Assembly: GCA_943330855.2 (NCBI GenBank)
Contig: CALQJI020000001.1
Span: 62,001-126,000 of the forward strand
Direction of reading: 5' to 3'
DNA from: Klebsiella pneumoniae
GTDB taxonomy: Bacteria > Verrucomicrobiota > Verrucomicrobiia > Limisphaerales > SXTU01
Length of the DNA stretch: 64,000 nucleotides
Below are positions 59,370 through 64,000 of this stretch, in pieces; position 1 is the first letter of the stretch; each line of letters starts with the position of its first letter. The notes beneath the pieces are model-generated. The model saw only the letters and a list, made by a program, of their open reading frames with translations. It was not told the origin of the DNA and made no database searches. A program made the position numbers and the translations under genes.

Positions 59370-60791
59370 TCAGCTCCCAAAGCCTGTCTGCGGCGCGTTG
59401 CCGAGCATTGCGACCAACTCCGCCATCTCCCACGCCCGCTGCCGCGCGGATAGCAACTCCGCCGCATGGCCGTGTTCCCAGACGGCGTGGCGGATGAGCA
59501 ACCGCACGTCCTCGCGCAAGAGCGGCTGCGCTAGCCAGCCGCCGAGATATCCTGCCAGCACATCGCCACTGCCACCTTGGCCGAGTTCGGGATTGCCCGA
59601 GGAGTTCACGAACAACTCACCGTGCCCGCACCCCACCAGTGTCTGCCGCCCCTTCAGCACTACCCAGCAATCACCCCGCGTGCGCGCGATCTCCCGCAGC
59701 ACGGCCACCCGGTGGGAGAGCACGCCCGCCTTCGCGATGCCCAGCATCGCTGCGGCCTCGCCCGGATGCGGCGTCACCACGCGCAACGTCCCCGAACGCG
59801 TGGTGCCTGACGGCAGCCAGCCCAGCGCGCTCGCGTCCGCGATGATCGGCAACGGTGAGTCCTGCCAGAGGCGAATCGCCTCTTCCACCAACGGCTTCGG
59901 CACATCCACGCCCGCGAGGCCGGGGCCCATCAAAATCGCCGAGCACGATTTCGGCAACGCTTTCCCTGCCACCCACGGATGCACCATCGCCTGCGCCAGC
60001 TGCGCTGCGACCAGCGGATATGCCCGCTCCGTCGTGAACACACTCACCAGCCCGGGCATTGCCCGCAAGGCCCCGCGCGCCGCCAGCACCGCCGCGCCGT
60101 GGTAGCCTTGGCTACCCGCGAAAATCGCCAGATGGCCGAACGTCCCCTTGTGCCCCTCCACTGGACGACGCGGCGGGAAACGCCCGAAATCCTCTGGCAA
60201 TGTCCAGTTCATCTCCGTGCGAAACGGGCACGGCACCAACCCAATCTCCGCCGCCACCTCCAGCCGCCCGGTGAGGGGCGCGGCCTTCGGCAGCAACAGC
60301 CCTGGCTTCATCGCCCCGAACGTCACCGTCACCGCCGCGCGCACCGCGTCGCCGAGAAGTTCGCCCGTGTCCGCGTTCATGCCCGAGGGCACATCCACCG
60401 CGAGGATCGGCACGCGCGACGCGTTCAACGCCTGCACCAGCCGCAACCAATCCCCCACGAGCGGACGGTTCAAGCCGATACCAAACAGCCCGTCCACGAT
60501 CAGCGCGCCGGCAAACCCACTTACCTCCTTCACCGCAGCGGACGGCTCGATCACGTTCACCAGGCGCACGGTCCGCCCGGTCAACTGCTCGGCGGCGAAC
60601 CGCGCGTCATCGCCGTTGTGGCCCTTGCCCGCGAGCACGAGCACTGAATCCCCCGCCTGCGTCATCCGCCGCGCGCACCGCGCCACGGCCTCGCCCGCCC
60701 GCCGCATCACGGACGCTTCGGCAACGCCGGTAGCCCAAGTGGCTCGCTCCCAATCGCGCATTTGAGCGATGCTGATAACAGGTGTTGGCAC
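59370..60791 (-). CDS. nnrD: bifunctional NAD(P)HX epimerase / ADP-dependent NAD(P)HX dehydratase
   Basis: 473 residues fusing NnrE (about 1-205) and NnrD (about 215-470), which repair hydrated NAD(P)H: epimerisation of R/S-NAD(P)HX and ADP-dependent dehydration. NnrE: VISIAQMRDWERATW, VLAGKGHNGDDARFAAEQL, and ILAVDVPSGMNADTG. NnrD: GHKGTFGHLAIFAGSQGYHGAAVLAA near 215, ILMGPGLAG, VTPHPGEAAAMLG and GQGGSGDVLAGYLGGWLA. The GTG at 60791 is chosen because NnrE proteins begin a few residues before 'ISIAQM'; a TTG at 60821 is possible. Ends about 120 bases upstream of the TIGR04073-like gene. Confidence 0.94.
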   Translation of the reverse strand: MPTPVISIAQMRDWERATWATGVAEASVMRRAGEAVARCARRMTQAGDSVLVLAGKGHNGDDARFAAEQLTGRTVRLVNVIEPSAAVKEVSGFAGALIVDGLFGIGLNRPLVGDWLRLVQALNASRVPILAVDVPSGMNADTGELLGDAVRAAVTVTFGAMKPGLLLPKAAPLTGRLEVAAEIGLVPCPFRTEMNWTLPEDFGRFPPRRPVEGHKGTFGHLAIFAGSQGYHGAAVLAARGALRAMPGLVSVFTTERAYPLVAAQLAQAMVHPWVAGKALPKSCSAILMGPGLAGVDVPKPLVEEAIRLWQDSPLPIIADASALGWLPSGTTRSGTLRVVTPHPGEAAAMLGIAKAGVLSHRVAVLREIARTRGDCWVVLKGRQTLVGCGHGELFVNSSGNPELGQGGSGDVLAGYLGGWLAQPLLREDVRLLIRHAVWEHGHAAELLSARQRAWEMAELVAMLGNAPQTGFGS

Positions 60792-61218
60792 GGCGGGATT
60801 GAAGGGCAGACCAAGGAACAACGCAATGGCCCGCGGGCGGGTTGAGTCCGAACTCCGAAGTTGGCCGCAATGAACGCAAGAACGCGCAAAATAAACAGAG
60901 GTTTGCCGCGTTTAGCCTGGAACTATTCCGCCCTTTCCCCGGTCTGCTGCCATGCCCTCTCTTTGCGTCGCTTTGCCTTCTTTGTGGCCATTCCATTTCG
61001 GAATTCGGGCTCAGCCGAACGGCGCGCGGCTCGGTTCGTTGCGGAGGAATACGGCGGCGCTTCGTTCGTGCCTCAGCGGACGCCAGAGGTTTTCCCCTTT
61101 CACCCCACCGGGGTCCCGAACCTCCCATTGAAACCCAAAGTCAGGGGCCACCTGTGTCCTCTCGCGAACTTCGCAGGTGCCGCCGAACCCCCATCACTCC
61201 GCTCCCACGACTCCCGAC
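60792..61218. other. gene-free interval, nothing convincing found
   Basis: 427 bases between the nnrD start and the stop of the GYF_2 gene. It has loose GAACGCAAGAACGC-type sequence near 60868 and CTTTGCGTCGCTTTGCCTTCTTTG near 60960 that look like degenerate short repeats. No ORF with coding character, RNA fold or clear promoter was identified. Confidence 0.5.
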
Positions 61219-62487
61219 TCACTCATCCTTCCACGACTCCAGTTGCTCCACCGGGACGAAGAGCGGGTAGAGCTTGGACTTGCTGCGGTGGCCCTCGCTG
61301 CGGCTGCGCAAGCCGGTGTTGTTCGCCTCAAAGTCCCGGATGTAGCGACCGACGAGGACCTGCTCATACTTAGCGATGCTGCGGATGCCTACTGAGACGC
61401 GCAGCCCGACAAAGCCGGCTCTGCCGTCCGTGATCGCCAGCGAGGAGTTGCGCCACACATCGTCCGCAAAACGATTTTGCAGGCTTAACGGGAGTTTTTG
61501 CAGCCCCGGCACCTGCACGAGAAAGATGACGCGGTCCTCATGCAACTCGCAGAAGGTGACGATGGCCACGTCGCTGGTCACCAGTTCGCCCAGATTCGGA
61601 TTCTCCCGCGCCAAAGTGAGAAATGACTCCTTCGCACGCTTATTGAAAACATCCGCCAATTCCATCGCCTTGGGCACGTTGCCGAAGATGGCGCTGCGTT
61701 TGGACTTCACGAGATAGCCGTCGGCCGTGTTGAACTCCTTCGAGCCTGGCCCGGGCGCCGGCTCGCCCAAATCTCCGTGGGTAAAGGCCCAGCCCAGCCA
61801 GCCCAGCCCCAGCCCCATCGCGAGCGCGAGCGCCACCATCATCCCGCCCAAGCTGTCCATGAGCGCGCCCGGGCGGGCGCTCGTCTGGCGGCGCGCGCAG
61901 GCAGCGGCGGCGCGCGCGTGGCCGACTTGTTTCGTGAGCGACTCCAGCGTCACATCCTGCCCCCCGCGGGCATTGTGCCGAAGCGTGGAGAAAACCCAGA
62001 TCGGCCCGGGGATGCCCCACCAACCCAAAAGCATCGAGCGCAGCGAATGACTCAGCGCCGGCGCGAAGCCATCTTCACCCGCGCGCAACAGCACGGGCGC
62101 GGACGTGTGCTTGAAGGACACCACCAGCGAGCAGCAATACTCGAACGTCACCAACCGCCCGCCCGCCATGACTTCGCGCTCCACCTCCGTCAGCGTGTCC
62201 GCATCGGCATCCCCCGCGTTCCGGCGCAAAAAAGAAGTTTCCGAGGGCACCGGTGCAAAGGCCGGGGGAGCCTCATGAGCTGGCGCAGCAGCCGCTCCGC
62301 CCGCTTCGGAAGTAGTCGCGGATTGCTGGCGAAGCTCAAGGAAACGGCCCAGTGGCAGCCAGTCTTTCTCCTCCCCATGACTGACAAGGTCGCCCGCCTT
62401 TAACTCACCGCGCGCCGACATTTCTTCCACCGACTCCTCGGGAAAGGGCCCCAGCTTTTGTCCGCGTCGCAGGATAAAAAAGTTCAT
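61219..62487 (-). CDS. GYF_2-domain membrane protein
   Basis: 422 residues. N-terminal GYF_2 domain (about 2-55): FFILRRGQKLGPFPEESVEEM, GELKAGDLVSHGEEKDWLPL. An A/P-rich linker (to about 95) leads to a domain with MAGGRLVTFEYCCSLVVSF and LLGWWGIPGPIWVFSTLRHNARGGQD (resembling the 'WGiP.G...T...i..N..GG.DVT' pattern seen in DUF-type membrane proteins), then a helix (about 215-235, MMVALALAMGLGLGWLGWAF) and an exported C-terminal part (FLTLARENPNLGELV...). Function unknown; GYF_2 domains usually bind proline-rich partners. The ATG at 62487 starts at the domain. Confidence 0.8.
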   Translation of the reverse strand: MNFFILRRGQKLGPFPEESVEEMSARGELKAGDLVSHGEEKDWLPLGRFLELRQQSATTSEAGGAAAAPAHEAPPAFAPVPSETSFLRRNAGDADADTLTEVEREVMAGGRLVTFEYCCSLVVSFKHTSAPVLLRAGEDGFAPALSHSLRSMLLGWWGIPGPIWVFSTLRHNARGGQDVTLESLTKQVGHARAAAACARRQTSARPGALMDSLGGMMVALALAMGLGLGWLGWAFTHGDLGEPAPGPGSKEFNTADGYLVKSKRSAIFGNVPKAMELADVFNKRAKESFLTLARENPNLGELVTSDVAIVTFCELHEDRVIFLVQVPGLQKLPLSLQNRFADDVWRNSSLAITDGRAGFVGLRVSVGIRSIAKYEQVLVGRYIRDFEANNTGLRSRSEGHRSKSKLYPLFVPVEQLESWKDE

Positions 62488-62754
62488 GTCCCAAAATTCA
62501 GATTCCGCTCCGAGTTCGCGTTGGATCCAATCTTCCGTGTCGCTACCAAGCAGGGCAACCATCCCCGCACCCTCTGGATACGCAGCATGATTTAGTCAGT
62601 CGCACCCGTGAATTCAATGTCAAAAATGGGCACCCGAGCTGACCGCCCATTTCCGATGGCTCCCTTGCGCACACCACTCCGAACTCAAAACACAAAACCC
62701 ATCCCGTCCCACTCCCGCCTTGCCCCACCTCCGCCCGCCCCTTACAAACGCCGC

Positions 62755-63687
62755 GTGCCACGCAACCTCTCCTCACTCGCCCCCGCCTGGTGGGACTACA
62801 CCACCCTCGACCCCGCCATCTTCCAAGCCGCCGCGCGCCTCACGCCGGAGAAACTTCTCAAGCTCTCCCGCCCCGGCTTCAAGGTCGTCTTCTACGACAC
62901 CCTCGAAGACTTCTACTGCGCCGAAGCCCTCGAATACATCCACGCCTGGAAGCAGGCCACGCCCGACAACCCCGCCGGCATCTGCGGCCCCATCGGCCCC
63001 ACGGAGCAGTTGCCCCTCGTCGCGCGCATCGTCAACGAGCTGGGCCTCAAACTCCACGACGCCCACTTCTGGGGCATGGACGAATGGGTCATTGATGGCA
63101 AGGAAGCCGCCGTCACGCACCCGCTCTCCTTCGAGAAGTGCGACCGGGAAATGTGTTTCAACCGCATTGACCGCAAGTTGGCCATGCCGGATGCCAACCT
63201 GCACTTCCCCCAAGCCGACACCCGCGCCTACCGCGCCACTTGGAACGCCGGCGTCCGCTGCTGCGTCATGCAAGGCGGCCAGGGCGACATCAAACACTGG
63301 GCGTTCAACGACCCGCTCCCCCGCAAGGGCAAATACAAGGACGCTCCCCCCAGCGCAGCCGATTACCGCAAGCTCGCCACGCGCGTCGTGGACCTCCACC
63401 CCGTCACCATCGCGCAGAACGCGCGCACCAGCGGCGGCGGCAACGTGACTTTAGTCCCCAAACAAGCCATCACCGTCGGCCCGGTCGAGACTTGGCTCGC
63501 GGAGAAAGTCTCCATCTGGCACGCGGGCTGTCACGACAACCCCTTTGGCCAGCGCCTGACCGCCTACATGATTGCCAACCGCATCGTGGACAGCGCCGTC
63601 CCCATGTCCCTCCTCGCGGACCACCCGAACGTGCAGTTCAACTACTACCGCAAAGGCATCGGCTCCTGCGCCGTGGAGATGCACTGA
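62755..63687 (+). CDS. NagB-like glucosamine-6-phosphate deaminase/isomerase family protein
   Basis: 310 residues with a NagB/RpiA-type Rossmann fold: [32 protein letters not shown] (equivalent of the 'nlDEy' motif) and [18 protein letters not shown] (equivalent of the 'GiGxDGHIAFNEP' active-site motif, here with [10 protein letters not shown]). Substitutions around the catalytic His/Asp mean deaminase activity should not be assumed; other sugar-phosphate isomerisation is possible. The GTG at 62755 is chosen because conserved sequence starts there. Ends near an inverted repeat shared with the convergent gene. Confidence 0.82.
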   Translation: MPRNLSSLAPAWWDYTTLDPAIFQAAARLTPEKLLKLSRPGFKVVFYDTLEDFYCAEALEYIHAWKQATPDNPAGICGPIGPTEQLPLVARIVNELGLKLHDAHFWGMDEWVIDGKEAAVTHPLSFEKCDREMCFNRIDRKLAMPDANLHFPQADTRAYRATWNAGVRCCVMQGGQGDIKHWAFNDPLPRKGKYKDAPPSAADYRKLATRVVDLHPVTIAQNARTSGGGNVTLVPKQAITVGPVETWLAEKVSIWHAGCHDNPFGQRLTAYMIANRIVDSAVPMSLLADHPNVQFNYYRKGIGSCAVEMH

Positions 63688-63806
63688 AGGGAAGGCTGGT
63701 GCGAAAGTGTGAAAGCGTGAAGGTGAGAAGGCCCTTGCGGCCGGCCCACTTGCTCACTCTCCCACTTGCTCACTTTCCCGCTTCCCCGCCTGCCTTCCCC
63801 TGCTCT
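63688..63806. repeat. imperfect inverted repeat between convergent genes
   Basis: Left arm from 63690 (GGGAAGGCTGGTGCGAAAG...) and right arm to 63800 (...CCGCTTCCCCGCCTGCCTTCCC) are imperfect reverse complements. The right arm has internal direct repeats (CACTTGCTCACT twice). It lies between the stops of the NagB-like gene and the fibronectin III gene and is likely to end both transcripts. A similar purine-rich run (CAAGTGGGCAGGTGGGAAAG) is near 4645. Confidence 0.65.
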
Positions 63807-63809
63807 CCC

Positions 63810-64000
63810 TCACATGCACATGTGCGAGACGGGGTCGCTCCAATCGCTGTGGCCGGTGCTGCCGCCGATGGCGCGCACGGACATCGTATAGGTGGTGCCG
63901 GGAGTCAGGCCCTCGACGATGATGTGGCGCGCTTGGGTGGAGATGCCGCCGGATTGCCACGCGCCGGGGGTGGTGTAGTAGCGGGTTTCGTAGGCGCGCG
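63810..64000 (-). CDS. fibronectin type III protein, C-terminal end only
   Basis: The last 62 codons of a minus-strand gene whose start lies beyond base 64000; the stop TGA is 63812-63810. The fragment reads AYETRYYTTPGAWQSGGIST..., then VEGLTPGTTYTMSVRAIGGS and SDWSDPVSHMCM at the end. It has the fibronectin III pattern GLTPGTTYTMSVRA and WSDPV of the final strands. It has no ATG, so it is easily missed. Probably exported, as such domains usually are, but no signal can be seen here. Confidence 0.85.
   Translation of the reverse strand, partial: RAYETRYYTTPGAWQSGGISTQARHIIVEGLTPGTTYTMSVRAIGGSTGHSDWSDPVSHMCM

Overview
The window is GC-rich, densely coded bacterial chromosome, most likely from the Verrucomicrobiota (perhaps a Pedosphaera/Limisphaera-like lineage; this is inferred from gene content, not from a marker gene). 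The main clues are a PilM / Amuc_1100-like / Amuc_1099-like / secretin operon of the kind known from Akkermansia, an H-X9-DG type pseudopilin, three DUF1080 proteins, paired 'WPQFRGP' beta-propellers, a TIGR04073-like exosortase-associated lipoprotein, DapL-type lysine synthesis, and many short palindromic and heptameric repeats. No transposase, integrase, rRNA, tRNA or CRISPR array was seen.

Layout. 1-3.0 kb: the end of a glycerate kinase, a small DUF2007-like protein and a CBS-regulated Mn-dependent pyrophosphatase, then a palindromic repeat shared with convergent metG. 4.6-5.6 kb: a small accessory patch with a decayed integron attC-like site, a DUF433/DUF5615 toxin-antitoxin pair, and a duplicated scrap of the glcD 3' end on the far side of the pair. 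5.5-10.7 kb (minus): dapL, a DUF1080 protein, a zinc-ribbon membrane protein, a pseudopilin and glcD. 11.3-21.4 kb (minus): four tightly coupled genes for large exported proteins, the last a subtilisin-like peptidase. 21.5-29.1 kb (minus): the Amuc_1100-type pilus-like operon plus a 5'-3' exonuclease. 29.3-31.8 kb: a UDP-glucuronate decarboxylase-like enzyme, a membrane protein and an orphan ParA.

32.08-32.60 kb is a complete solitary integron gene cassette: one ORF of unknown function and a well-formed 93-bp attC, with no integrase nearby. 32.7-35.1 kb: a PfkB kinase and two DUF1080 proteins. 35.2-45.0 kb is mostly housekeeping: VanZ-like protein, methyltransferase, RmuC, RidA, TlpA-like thioredoxin, DUF5069, TatD, SufE, a beta-propeller and MurJ. 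45.2-46.6 kb: a lone proteasome alpha-like protein and a second DUF433/DUF5615 pair. 46.7-49.2 kb: a second propeller and MutM.

49.25-57.6 kb is a single gene for a 2780-residue exported membrane protein. It looks like a tandem duplication of one architecture with a pseudopilin-like segment and several membrane helices between the halves. 57.8-63.7 kb: IspE, the TIGR04073-like lipoprotein, bifunctional NAD(P)HX repair enzyme, a GYF_2 protein and a NagB-like isomerase. The last 191 bases hold the C-terminal end of a fibronectin type III protein on the minus strand.

The observations most worth following are the solitary integron cassette and its decayed sister site, the four-gene secretome operon, the giant duplicated protein, the Amuc_1100-type operon with its low-complexity insertions, the orphan proteasome-like subunit, and the heptameric repeats that have entered coding sequences.
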